Shown: positions 38,546-49,917 of the stretch, piece after piece
Numbering within the stretch: the stretch's first letter is position 1
How the letters are laid out: each line of letters opens with the position of its first letter
Assembly: GCA_002150815.3 (NCBI GenBank)
Contig: NDFF03000091.1
Coordinates: 124,001 to 188,000 of the forward strand
Length of the DNA: 64,000 bases
Direction of reading: 5' to 3'
Origin: Grammothele lineata
Lineage: Eukaryota > Basidiomycota > Agaricomycetes > Polyporales > Polyporaceae
Program-made: the position numbers and the translations under genes
Notes under the pieces: generated by a model
Told to the model about the DNA's origin: nothing
Seen by the model: only the letters and a program-made list of their open reading frames with translations
Database searches by the model: none

Positions 38546-40031
38546 ATGACCCGTGTCCGCAAAATCCCCGACTCCGCCGTCAAGGTGAAATTTACCCCCG
38601 AAAAAGCTGGCAAGCCGCGCCCTAAGACGGTCAATATCGCAGATCTCAAGCTACACACCACCGAAGTCCTCGACACATTCTTCAAGTTTGTGGTAGAGCG
38701 TCACGCGATACACTATCGAAGACTTCGCGGCGGCGCTCAGCCATGGACGGACGACGCCATTCTAGCAAGTTATCCATTCACGAATGTCTTTCGCGTCTTC
38801 GACCGCGTCACACAGTACATCCTACACAATGTCATCAACCGTGGTGACCCGTCCCTCGAAGAGCAATGCTTTCGGGTCATGCTTTTCCGGTCTTTCAACA
38901 AAGAGGAGACGTGGGAGGCACTCGAAGAACACTTTGGCGAGCTTACCTGGCGTGACTTCGACCTTGCGGAATATGAGGACGTGCTGCTGGAGCGACAACA
39001 AGATGGCCACGCGCTCTACAACCCGGCGTACATCATACCCTCTCCCAAGCTTGGAGGGCAAGCGGCCGCATCCAACCACCTCCGTCTCATTGAGATGATG
39101 ATGGACGAGGGCTTGCCCGCACAACTGCGGAAACTGGAGCACCTGCGCGACGCGCACGGGAGGATCACCTTGTACCCGGGGATGGGGGACTTTACGGCGC
39201 TGCAGTACGTTAATCCACCTGCCGATTCCACGATGCTTCCATCACGGGGACACTCATCTGGCCGCCTTCTCCCCGCGCTTCGCTTCTAGACTGCTGCTCG
39301 ACCTGAATATGACCCCGCATTTCAACTTCTCCGAAGACGAATGGGTCGCCCTCGGTCCTGGCTCGCTCGAATGCCTCCGCAAGATGTTTGGCCAGTCAGT
39401 GCGCGGACACGAGCTCGACGCGCTCCGGTACCTTCACCGCACCCAGCACGCCCACTTCGCGCGTCTCCGCATCCCGCCCGGTCGCATCCCACGCCTCGCG
39501 TCCGGCTTCGTCGGCGGGCTCTCCATGGTCGACATCGAGCATGCACTCTGCGAGTGCGAGAAGTACTCGCGCGCGGTGCACCCCACCATCCAGGGCCGCC
39601 GCCAAAAAGTTGGCAAGCGCGTGTTCGTGCCCCGCCCCGGGCCCATCACCGCCGACGTCCCCGCGCACTGGCTGGACCCGAACAGCAAGCGGCAGCATAC
39701 CTACACTTTCCCGCCACCAGACATCGTTGACGGCCAGGAGGTCTACGAGGTCTCGCACATCGTCGCAGAGAGGCCGTCCGCCAAGACCTCGGGCGACCCG
39801 TCCTACCTCGTCCGCTGGGTCGGGTACGGGCCTGATGATGACACCTGGGAAAAGCGCAGTCTCTTGGAGGACGCGCCGAAAGTACTCGCAGCGTGGGAGA
39901 GGCTGACGGAGCGCATACAGAGACGCACGTCGGAATACCAGGGCATGGGCGCAACATATCGGCGCAAATCTCATGCTCAGTCTGCGATCCGGCGAACTCC
40001 CACGAGGGTTCGGGGCCGCAAGACGCTCTAA
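38546..40031 (+). CDS. 5-hmdU kinase-helical/aGPT-PPlase-type domain fused to a chromodomain
   Basis: Two exons, 38546-39204 and 39290-40031, encode 466 residues. Residues about 45-300 match from memory the helical, DNA-glycosylase-like domain of alpha-glutamyl/putrescinyl-thymine pyrophosphorylases and 5-hmdU DNA kinases (PF18723-type): RHAIHYRRLRGGAQPWTDDAIL, YPFTNVFRVFDRVTQYI, FRSFNKEETW, LYPGMGDFTALQLLLDL, ALGPGSLECLR. Those enzymes hypermodify thymine-derived bases; what the fungal branch does is not established. Residues about 369-427 form a chromodomain: VYEVSHIVAE, SYLVRWVGYGPDDDTWE, with the three cage aromatics (Tyr, Trp, Tyr) present, so methyl-lysine reading is plausible. The tail is Arg/Lys-rich. 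It would act in the nucleus at chromatin. The 85-nt intron restores LQLLLDLNM. No kinase P-loop is present. Domain name moderately sure; chromodomain sure. Confidence 0.72.
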
Positions 40032-40335
40032 GGGAGCATCAGTGATAGACATAAGTCTTGTGATGCGTCTCATGTTGGTCCAGGTCCCCTCGTTAATTGT
40101 CGATTTGCTTTCGTCGTATATGCTCTCGATGTACTGTTTCGTCTAGCTTTTGGATTAGTACGCACCTTTAATGGCCATGACAGGCCTTAGTGTTTATACA
40201 TTACTCCTGATTATATCTGCGATGTCCGGGTTTCTGACGATGCTCGTAGGTAGACTTTCCGAAGGATGTGCATAAATTACATGATGTGCTGCAGGGAACG
40301 AGCTAGCTTAAAGAAGATACACCACATTCGAAAAC
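40032..40335. other. Convergent 3' intergenic region
   Basis: The 304 bases between two stop codons are relatively AT-rich and carry presumably both polyadenylation regions. Nothing else is seen. Confidence 0.4.
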
Positions 40336-43300
40336 TCACAGCCCCTCGAAAAACGACAAATCCTGCGCCGACAGCCCGCTCTTCTGTATCCCGTTCGTTC
40401 CTGCCGCGGGCTTAGCAGGCGCTGCGAACGTGTTCTGCATGGGAGGCACGCTCGCTTGCGGCGACGGCTCATCCCAGCCCTGCAGGAGTGACTGCGACGA
40501 GTTCAAACTCGACGCCGCCGCCGTGCTCGTGCTTCCCGAGCTGGGGAACACTCCAAGTCCCGCGAACCCGTTCCCAGCACCCATCGCGCCCTTGTTGGGC
40601 ATCCCCGTACCCATCACCGCTGGACTCGAGAACGACGGCGCGAGGGGCGCTGCGGAGCTTGCGACGGGGCTCTCCTCTTCGTCCGCCTCGTCCAGGAAGT
40701 TCCACGCGGCCGCGACCGCCGAGGGCGCACGCAGCCCACCGGCGGGGCCCGGGATCGCCGCGGGGAGAGGGGAGGGCGGCGCGGGCCACTGCTTGCCGGA
40801 GCGTGCGGCGGCGCGCTCGACGAGATTGAGCGTGTGCAGGTGCTCGGCCGCGTGCGACTTGCGGCGTTTCGCGAGAGAGGACGAGCGGTCGAGCGAGGTC
40901 GTGGAGGCTGGAGTGGAAGATGAGGAGGACGGGAGAGCGGGCATGGACACGGAAGACGTGGGGAGCTGCGTCTGGATCGGGCGAGGGAACTTCGACGCCG
41001 ACACTTGGGACGACGGGGCGGGGGACTGCGAGGGTGGCAGTCGGAGCGGCGGGGGCTGCAATGCTGGGGATTGCGACGGAGGGCGTAATGGCGGAGGGTT
41101 GAGCGTCGCCGGCTGCGAGGGAGGACGTAGTGGAGGAGGCTGTAATGGCGGAGGCTGCAACGCCGGCGGTTGCGGTGAAGAGCCCGTAGACGTTACCCCA
41201 GGCTTTGCGGGCACGCGCGGCGGCGATACCGGCGTTGCGAGCCCTCCGCCGCTGAAGAAGTCGTCGAAACCCGCGTTGAAACTCATAGAATTCTTCGGGG
41301 TGAGGAGTGCATTGGCCGAGGTGCTGTTCGCAAACAGCGAGGAACTCGAGGAGGCACTATTCATGCTAACAGCGCTACTGGGGGCCCCGACCGGCGATTG
41401 TTGGAAGTCGGCGAAGTCGTCGCTGTCGAACGCAGAGAATGACGTCTGTCCCACGGTGGAAGGCCCACTCGCTCCTGAAAAAGCTCCCGAGGGTGGTGGT
41501 ATGGCGAAGGGAGAAGACGAAGCTACGCCGACCTTGAGCGACCCGCGCAATGCTGCATTTGCAAGCGTCCGGGGCGATTTCGCTACAGGAGGAGGGGCGG
41601 GCGTACCATGAGTCTTGTGTTCCGTCGGCGACTGGAAGTCAGCAAAATCGTCGTCGTCGAACAAATTGGACGTAAGCGGCGCCGCGCTTGGGGAAATCGC
41701 GCCCTTCTGTGCAGAGGGCGGCGGAATGAGGGACGGCTGGGCGGCCGAAGGGAATGCGCTGGCCAGCGGCGTCTCAAATCCGAACCCTGCTGACTTATCG
41801 CTGCCTGGTACAAGGGCCTGCGCGGAAGACTGAGGAGGGCTTAGAGGCTTCGAGACAAGATGCGGGTACAGCTGGCCCAGAGGCAACGAGGACGTTGGGG
41901 AAGGAGGCGAATCCTCATCGGCCGTCTGATACGAAGTAGACGTGGTGGACGAAGCCGACAGAGGCTGCGAATCCGCTCGTGGTCGTACCGACGCTGGCGG
42001 CAGGGGGAACGTCAGCTTCGGTTTCGCCTTAGCGGCTACGGAAGACGGCGCCATAGACTTGAATGATGGGGGCGGGGGCAAAACAAACCCTGAGGTAGAA
42101 GCTGGAGGAGGTGAAACGGTCTGCATGCGCGACGCCGGCCGCGAGGACGGTGCTGAGCCAGCCGCAGATATATGCGAGCCTACTGCAGGTCCTACCCCCG
42201 GCGTGCTCGACGGCGTCATCGGCCGTGAAGGGACCATTGGAGGCGCTAACGCCGGGACCATTGGCGATCGGGCAACGTTGCCCGGCGCCGACGATGCACT
42301 TCCCGCAGAGTCGAAAGAGCCGAAAAGGATGTCGAGGTCATTAATAGCCCCAGTGGGAGAAGTCGACTTCGCGCCCACCGACCGCGACGATGATTGACTG
42401 GCGGCGCTGAAAGGCCGAATAGGGGGAGCTACGGGAGGAGGGGCCAACGGCGGAGGCAGCGCTGGGACGGCAGGTTCCCGCTTGGCATTGACGAACTGCT
42501 CTAAAGCGTCGGCGGACGTGTCCTCGTCGACGTCGTCATTCGCACTCGGAACGATGTCCGAGAGGAACTCAAGGTCATCCGAAGATAGCGCGAGAGAGCT
42601 GCGGTGGCTTCCGCCGCTAGTCGTCCCACGGCGTGAGAACCGGTTAAGGAAGCGGGACACGGCGGAAGGGGCGGGAGGTGTCCCGGTACGGTCTGACACG
42701 GGATCGGGCGCGGAGGCGTAGGATGATATTGGAGGGGGGGAGGCTGCGATAGCCTGCGTGGGTTGTGTGGATTGGGGCGATATGAGGTCGTTTGCAGGAG
42801 ATGGCAGCTGGACGCCGCTGCCAGTCATTGATGAGCGGACACTATCCTGACTGGGGCGTCTCGACTCCGCCTTGATCTCAGTGACTACTGGACTCTTTGG
42901 TTTCTCCAACGACGATGGACGGCTATCGCTCTCGCCAGAAGTAGCGGAAGCAATCGGAACCTGAGATTGTCGGCGTCCCCAGAACGAGAATAGACCGCTG
43001 GACTTCTTGTCCTTCGACGGGTCCGTCGTAGCTGTCGCTGGTGCCTTCTCCACTATGCGCCAACCAACAGGCACATCATCCTCTACGACTTCCTTGCGCT
43101 CCTTGACTGAGGTCTCCCAGGCCGTAGAGCCCTTCGCAGCAAGGTAATGCGACATGGGGCTCCCTCTCGTAAGGGGTAGATTCTTGGTCAATTTGACGGT
43201 AGAAGCCATCCTCTTCGCAGCCAGCGTTTGAGAGAACCGCACAGATGGTTGCAGTGTGAGAGGAGGTAAATAAGACTCCAAGAGAGTGTTCCTATATACG

Positions 43301-44286
43301 ACAGATGGCAACATTACACGGAGTTCAGTCTAGCGTTACCCTAACTGCAAGGCGCACTCACAGGCCCGGGACGCCCTCCATGCCACTGCGCCGGTCGTTA
43401 AGCCACGCGTCCTTCTCAGGAAGCGCGCCACCATCTTCGGCTGGGGGAGGGCAAATCGTGACAGCAAACTCGTCACTCTGACTCAGAATGCTAGCAAGTA
43501 GTTCGGGAGGCTATGAGCAGAGTGAGTTACGACACGGTGAGCTAGGCGGGTAATGTTACGTACCACTTTCCTGTCCTGCTTGGCCTTCTCTTGCTTGGCC
43601 CTCTCCCATTCATCCGCAGGTTCGTCTTCCTCCAGCTGAGGTCTGGCGTCCGCCCAGGCGGAGCCCCAAGGATCAGATTCAGTGCTGTCTACGGCGAAGC
43701 CTGGGGAGGGAACAGTTTCCTCGGGCAACCCGGACTCGAAGCTACCAAAGCCATCAGGACTTGCCGGAACTACGCCCACAGGATTCACGGATTCGATGTC
43801 GTAGTCGTGCGTAAGGATAGGTGCTGGGGTTTCCGGAGGTGGAGACGGAGTGGCTGGTGGGGGCGGAGATGAAGGAAGGGGTTCGAACTTTGGGGACGGC
43901 GTACTGGATACGGATTCGGTGCTAGACGGAACGTGTTCAATGTCATCGTCGCGTTGCGTTTGATCAGACACAGGTGATTCATGATGTACGTGAGAAGGCT
44001 CCTCGGGATGAGCTGAATGCTTGCCGAGGGTGATTCCTTCATAGGTACTCGCACCCCAGCCGGCATCGTCTTCAGAGGGCGCCCAGGAGAAGCCAGGGCT
44101 GCTGGAGGGCTCATCCCAGCTAATGCCAGCACCAGTGGACCAAGAAGGAGCGGCGAGGTCGGCCTCCTCGCCATAGGAAGCAGTCAGCTTGCTCTGTGCA
44201 GGCCATGTCGGAGGGGGATCATCGGCGAAGGCGTGGTGGGAAGGTGCTGCTGATTCACTCCATGCATTTTCGTAGAGATCGTCCAT
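40336..44286 (-). CDS. Large disordered protein with DFADF/FGxF adaptor-ear-type motifs
   Basis: Exons: 43564-44286, 43362-43510, 40336-43291; 1275 residues, almost wholly low complexity (Ser, Pro, Ala). A conserved-looking core at about 235-380 reads PPELLASILSQSDEFAVTICPP, SVRFSQTLAAKRMASTVKL, HYLAAKGSTAWETSVKERKEV and DDVPVGWRIVEK. Acidic-aromatic motifs recur: GFGSFES near the end of exon 1, DDDFADF near 836, DDFADF near 913 and GFDDFFSG near 964; the protein ends LSAQDLSFFEGL. Such motifs bind the ear domains of AP-1 and GGA adaptors, as in aftiphilin, so a role in clathrin trafficking is my inference. A Pro-rich imperfect repeat lies near residues 985-1045. I do not recognise an orthologue. 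Divergent from STE50 with 420 bases between starts. Confidence 0.7.
41036..41170 (-). repeat. Imperfect Pro-rich coding repeat
   Basis: Within the large disordered protein, PPPLRPPSQ-like units recur about five times with variations (LQPPPL, LNPPPLRPP, LRLPPSQ). Imperfect units of about 27-30 bases suggest slippage-driven expansion and a site of length polymorphism. Confidence 0.6.
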
Positions 44287-44706
44287 GGGCGTGGGGGGTC
44301 GTAGGCATTAGACTCTGCGACGAGGAGGGCAGCGGAGAGGTCGTGAACGCGGGAACGGTGGGCCCAGGAACACAGTGCACACAGCTGGGACCTGTCCAAC
44401 CGAGCTCGGCTGAGTTCCGAGTCGCAGCACGGAGCGAGCGCGTACCGCGGCGGTGGCTGGTGTCCGGCCGGAACGACGGAGCTCGCGTGGCCGAGCGAGG
44501 CCCCGGGACACGCCTGAAGGCGCCCGAGGGGAAAAGGAGGCTAAGGCGCGGGGTTGCCGGGAAGGCGCCCGGAGCCGGCGCTTGGGACTGGCGGGCGTCC
44601 AACGGGCGTCGCCCAAACGTCGCCTCTCGAGTCCGCTGCACTCGCCTCCGCTTGTCCACCTCCTCCCCTGGCCCGTCCCGGCCATCCCTCCGCCCCCTCA
44701 CCCGCC
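44287..44706. promoter_or_regulatory. Divergent promoter, adaptor-like gene/STE50
   Basis: The 420 bases between divergent starts are GC-rich in the half near the minus-strand gene and C/T-rich in the last 80 bases before the STE50 ATG. No TATA element was found. Confidence 0.4.
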
Positions 44707-47064
44707 ATGGACGCGTCGTCCATCGAGCACAGAACAAGCATCCTAGAATGGGACCACTCCGACGTCCACTCCTGGCTCTCCGCTCTCGGCTATCCGCAGT
44801 ACGAGCAGCAGGTCAAAGGTCTGTCTCCGCTTCCCCCTCATCATCCGACCACCCGCAAACAGCCCTCCAGAACACAGCATCTCTGGCGACGTCCTCGTTC
44901 TCCTCGACCAGGAGGCCCTCAAGGAGATTGGCATTGCGACTATCGGCCAGCGACTAGCCATTCTCAAGGCCGTCTATAACGTCAAGCTAGCACAGAACAT
45001 CCCTATTAGCCGCGACGATTATGTCCCGCCCTGTACGCCCTCCCCCCGTTGCCATCTCCACTCACCCCTGACAACAGCTTGTAGCTGAAGCCGAGGATCG
45101 CCAGGAGAACATCAGTGTTGAGAAACTCTACGACCTCCTCAAGAATCAGGGTACGCGCCCCCTCTGATCCCTGTGCAGCTCGTGTTCATGTTGATGTCAG
45201 GCGAGCGGCTCCGAGCCTTGGAGGACGACAATCGGAGGTTGGGCGATGCGTTGGAGAGCTGCCTTGAGGACCTGCATCACGTCCGTAATGGACCCGCGAG
45301 ACCACAAGCTGTAAGGTTAGATGATTGTCGCCCACCCCGTCTGCTCAACTTGTTTTATAGGCTGAGGCTGAGAGTCCTTCTCGATCTCATTCCTTCAAGT
45401 GGGCCTCGTTCGTCAAACCCTCCAAGTCGCCCACCAAAGTCGCCCCTGAAGTCGAATCCCCCCAGGCTTCCCCGCAGCGCATGGAGCACGACATCCACAG
45501 CAACCCTGCTCGCCAGCAGTCACTATTCTCTGACAAGTCAAGGAATACTGCTTCAACACTCGTCGGCAGTGAGCCCTCGACCAGCGCGCACACGTCTTAC
45601 TCAACGGCGAGCACCCTTCAACCCAATCCGAATCCACCTCGGCCCCAGCGCCAGGATAGTCAGGATAACCTCAAGAGCTTCAAAGTCAGCCTCGACGACC
45701 CCGCATGGAAAGTCCTGCCCGCTGCCCTCAAGAAGTACAAGATCAACAACGACGACTGGCAGAATTACGCTATGTTCATCTGCTATGGGGCGCCGGGTAC
45801 GTCATGTGAACGGCCCTTTGTCCAACAAACTCGTCTAACCCCGCTTCCAGGCAACCGCATCGAACGTTGCTTGAGTTACGACGAGAAGCCTTTGCTGCTC
45901 TTCCAAAAGCTCAAAGATGCGAAGAAGAATCCTGTTTTCATGCTCAAGCATATCAAGGACATTCGTTCCCCTATCGCTGTTGCGCAGCAGAAGCAGGCGG
46001 CACGCAAGGCGTCGGCAACCGAAGGTGGTTCCGCCAAGTCAACGCCTACCCATGGTGCCACACTATCACCAGGCCAAGACCGCGGACGCCCGCCGAAACT
46101 GCAGGTCAACAGCCAGTTACCGAACCAGACGCCGGGTCTCCTCACCAGCGTTCCGAATGGTCAGTCGGGGTGGCCAGAGCTACTGTCCCCGATGGTGGAG
46201 AACAAGAACGACACCGGCGCGGATGCATCGAAGGGGCAGGATGGAGGCTCGGGAGCAGCAGAGGAGAGCGCCCCTCCACCGGTGCTCAGGGAGATGCCAC
46301 CAGCGACAGAGGTGTCGTATGCTGTCGCTATCTACCCTTACATGGCGGAGCAGGAGGACGAGTTCGATGTCGTGGTGTGCGTACGCTCTTTTCATCGTGC
46401 CTGTGCTATACTGACCCCCATAAAGAGGCGACACCTTCATTATTGTATCGCGGGCACGAGGTTGGTGGGTCGTGCAACGCGACCCCGCCGGCGCCGGGCA
46501 AGTCGAACAGGATCCATCCAAGCAAGGTTGGGTGCCCGCAGGGTGCTTGCTTGAGACGAAGGTGCCTGTATCAGTCGCCATTGCAGAGGCCACGGCACGT
46601 GGGGGTGTTGTGTCGCCGCCATCAACGCCACCGGGCACGACGCCCATCCTACCGCTGAGCATTCTCTCGACGAGCTTCCCCGGAATCGCGTTGATGGACT
46701 ATAAGAAGAAGGGCGATGAGGAGTTGGACCTTCAGAAAGACGATTGTCTGCGGGTATTCAAACGATATAATCATTGGTCATATGTAGGTGGCCTATTATC
46801 ATGCCAGCACGCTACAGCACTCACCGCTCGATCTGGCAGGCCGTTAAGGAGGAGTCAGGGGACCGAGGTTGGGTGCCATCATGGTTCATCGGCAAGGTTC
46901 CTTCATCATCAGGAACGCCAGCGACGCCAAGCGTCGCCAACGCCCCGAACCTCACCGCGGGCGATCAGGACGCTTCCTACCGCGACCTCAGCCAGCAGGC
47001 CCAGGTCTCGCCCATGTCGTCCGCATTCCCACCTATACAGACGCGGACGACGGCGGTCATCTAA
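44707..47064 (+). CDS. STE50: STE50/Ubc2-type MAPK adaptor (SAM-RA-SH3-SH3)
   Basis: An adaptor that brings the Ste11-type MAPKKK to the membrane or small GTPases in mating, filamentation and osmotic signalling. Exons 44707-44818, 44871-45032, 45085-45150, 45201-45310, 45361-45796, 45851-46376, 46426-46783, 46840-47064; 664 residues. Order: SAM domain (about 12-80: LEWDHSDVHSWLSALGY, DQEALKEIGIATIGQRLAILKAV), short coiled coil (ERLRALEDDNRRLGDALE), Ser-rich linker, Ras-association domain (about 254-335: KSFKVSLDDPAWKVLPAALKKY, DEKPLLLFQKLKDAKKNPVFMLKH), and two SH3 domains (AIYPYMAEQEDEFD...GWWVV...GWVPAGCL; ALMDYKKKGDEELDLQKDD...GWVPSWF). Yeast Ste50 has no SH3; the C-terminal SH3 pair matches basidiomycete Ubc2. 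All introns are GT-AG, 49-56 nt. Confidence 0.93.
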
Positions 47065-48149
47065 AGCCGACCGTAGTCTGGCCGCTTCGGACATGCCCCC
47101 TGCTCCTTTCCCCGATTCTCCTCGTAACGACCTCTCACGACCAGCATACTCGCATAGTCAGTCTCCTGTAGACCACCGTCTCCCTGGCCGCTCTTATTCG
47201 TTCTGCACTGCATTCTCACTCGATCGCACCGCCGACCACGCCGCTCGTTAACATATTAGGTTTTTCCTTCTCCCTCTCATCTCCGCACCCTCGCCACCCA
47301 CCGCATAGCCCTGCTAATCTCCAGCGACGACCTGCATTCATCACGCGACCGTCACCGTCGCCTTCACCTTCGTCGTCGTCTCCCCCTCCCCCTTCCGCTC
47401 CCTCTTCCCACCACCGTACACAGTTTCAATGCCTCACCCTCCGAATCGTGTTCGCCGTCACTCCCTGGATTCTGTTCATTGTGTCGCATCGGTTTATCTA
47501 CCCTCTCTCATAGTCTCGCCGTGTCCGCCCCTCTCTGGACCCCCTCCTTTGCTCGCTGCTCTGAGCATCGCATCGACCGCATGTTACCGTTTCGCCTAGT
47601 TACTGTACAAGTAGTATATATTCACAGTTTCAAAAGGTCTCATCCCAGATCTATGTGTGCCAATTGTGCTGAACGTGGATTTGTTATGCCGGAGGTACGT
47701 ATGAGGGGCGGATTCAACAATTCACATGCTCCTGAGCTTGACTTTTAGTAGTGTAGTCTGCAAGATTCAAATTCAACGAGATAACTGAGAACAGCGAGAG
47801 CGATACATGGTTCAAGTGATAAGTGAAGGATGCGAGTGGGACAACATGCGATAGAGAGGGAGAGCGATATATGGGCTACATAAGAATGGAGAATGCAGGA
47901 ATATAACTGTGACGGGGAACAGCATGAGCCTCATTCCTTACAGGTTACGAGCGCGTACGTTCAGGACGAAGCTCGCATCTCGGGCAAACATCAACTTTGC
48001 TTATGGTGGTTACGGTTCCGGAACGGGTGCAAGAACGAACTGAACCTGCAATAAAAACAAGGACGAAGCCCGTCAGCACCGTGCACAAGCGTCGGAGGTT
48101 TCGAGCTCACGGCACTGGCACATGCTCCGCCGGGCCGACACGGTCACGC
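47065..48149. other. Convergent intergenic region with pyrimidine tract
   Basis: The 1085 bases between two stop codons contain a long C/T-rich stretch at about 47265-47410 with several TCG and CCTCC units. A short frame at 47479-47748 has no family motif. The rest is unremarkable. Confidence 0.4.
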
Positions 48150-49917
48150 TCACCATCCGCGCCAGCCATGCTGCGGCTGCTCCCTCGCGTGCGCCGCCCT
48201 CTCGCGGTCGCGGTCGCGGTCACGGTCGTTAGAAGAGCGATGGCTGCCATGGTGCTCGCGGTCGCGGCGCAGCTTGCTGTCGTGCCGCTCGTGGGCCTGA
48301 GGGTAGGCGTAGTCCCGCACCTGTGGGTTGGTGTGGCCCGGCGCCGCAGGGGTCGTATGCCCGCTACCACTGGAGACGTGGCTGGTGTGCCGCTGATCAC
48401 GGTCGGACTGGACATCTGTGTGGAACAAGTACGGGGTCCATAAGCACCCACCAGTTCCTGTTATTCTAAATAAAGAGGAAATACACGTACGGGATACAGC
48501 GGGCATAGTATAGCTCCTCCGCGAGTCTTCAGCTGCTGCCGCGCGTTCGCGGTGACTATGGTGTGAAACGCGACGATCCGGGCGAGTATCGACATTAGGT
48601 GGTCGAGGTGGCACTACGGGTGGAGCGTAGGCTTGTGCCTGAGGTTGAGCATACGCACTGCCATGCGAGGAGCCTACAAAAGTAGCAAGGCAAGCGTTTG
48701 CAAATCATCAATTGAGTATATCAAGACAGACGTACCAGAAGCGATAGGAACAGTGTAGGCCTGAGTCTGGTTGACAGACTGGGGTGGGACAGTGTTGCGC
48801 ATAGATGGGTGCGGCCTGTCTGTGATCGCGGGAGGTGGCTGCCCGGGTGGCGCCCCCCCCGTGCGACGCGGGGCTTCAAGGGATCCGGCACGAGGCTGCT
48901 CTACTCCGTTGATAGTATATCGTTCACCATCCGGCGACGAATATGTAACATGTTCATTTCCCTGCCGTCACGGAACTCGTCAGCATTCGACCACTGGTGG
49001 AAGGACACCTCGCAAAACCCACATTGGCGTCGACGCGCTTGGTGATGGTCTCGGTACGTCCATTGATCGTGCGTGTCATCTGGCTGCGCGAAACCCACTG
49101 CCCATTTGACCCAACTGTTTGTGTGGCCGAGCTATACACCTTGCTGGTAGAAGAGTTCGGCCCCGCCATGTCTTCAATCGCAGGGAACATGGATCCACGA
49201 AGCATTCCACCAAACGGAGAACGTCCAAACATGGAACCGCCGAACGGATCACGCCCGAACATAGACCCACCGAACATCGATCCGCCCCAAGGACCTCCCA
49301 TATTCCCAGGCCCAAAAGGGTGGCGGAAGAACGGATCGTCGAAGGGTGATCGAGTGAAGGGAGTACCAGCAAAGAACGGATCGTGCTCAAATGCGGCATG
49401 GAGGTCTCCGATGATAGCGTTGAAAAGCTCGAAGGGGTCGGTGAAGCCGAAAGGTTGACGAGTGCCTCGACCGAAGGGGTCACGGAAGAACGAATCGTTC
49501 GCGAATGGATCGTGCATAAAAGAGTCGCGGTCCCTGCGCCCGAAGTCCGGCGTAGGTTGTTCTACCGGTGGAGGCCAGACTCCGTGCTTGTCATAGAGCT
49601 GAAGGTGTGGACGGTCAGTATAAGAAGGGCCGAGACGAAGGGCCGTGTGCTCACCTTTCTATTCTCCGTGTCGTTCAAGACCTCATACGCATTGTTGACC
49701 AGCCTGAACTGTTCCTCTGCCGCTTTCTTCTCCTCTGGGGTGACGTTCTGAGGAAGCCGGTCTGGATGGGTTTGAAGAGCCATCCGCCGATACGCCTTCC
49801 TCACTGCCAGGATGGCGCTGTGAGCTGCAATATACCGCTGGGAGCGCTGTAGGACATACCCTCCTCTGGCGTGCAATCATGTTTGAGATGAAGGACCTCG
49901 TAGAGATTAGAGGCCAT
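48150..49917 (-). CDS. DnaJ (Hsp40) protein, DNAJB6-like
   Basis: A J-protein co-chaperone of Hsp70. Exons: 49860-49917, 49655-49803, 49023-49598, 48736-48961, 48491-48673, 48150-48415; 485 residues. The J-domain covers 1-75 (NLYEVLHLKHDCTPEE, VRKAYRRMALQTHPDRLP, FRLVNNAYEVLNDTENRKLYDKHG) with HPD intact. A long Gly/Phe-rich region follows, dense in DPF (HDPF, RDPF, TDPF) and with GGSMFGR-type repeats, then a short beta-type segment ending TKRVDANGNEHVTY. That last segment resembles DNAJB2/B6 C-termini, which suppress aggregation. The tail is His/Arg/Asp-rich (repeated DRDRDR), probably disordered, without a CAAX box. Introns are 56-75 nt GT-AG. The function as an anti-aggregation chaperone is inferred from layout. 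Confidence 0.88.

Noticed and set aside
40430..41611. 393-codon open frame on the plus strand
   Set aside because: It mirrors the Pro/Ser-rich minus-strand exon and reads as Gly/Cys/Ala low complexity; a shadow of biased codon use.
47479..47748. 89-codon plus-strand frame after STE50
   Set aside because: No family features; composition equals that of the surrounding noncoding DNA.
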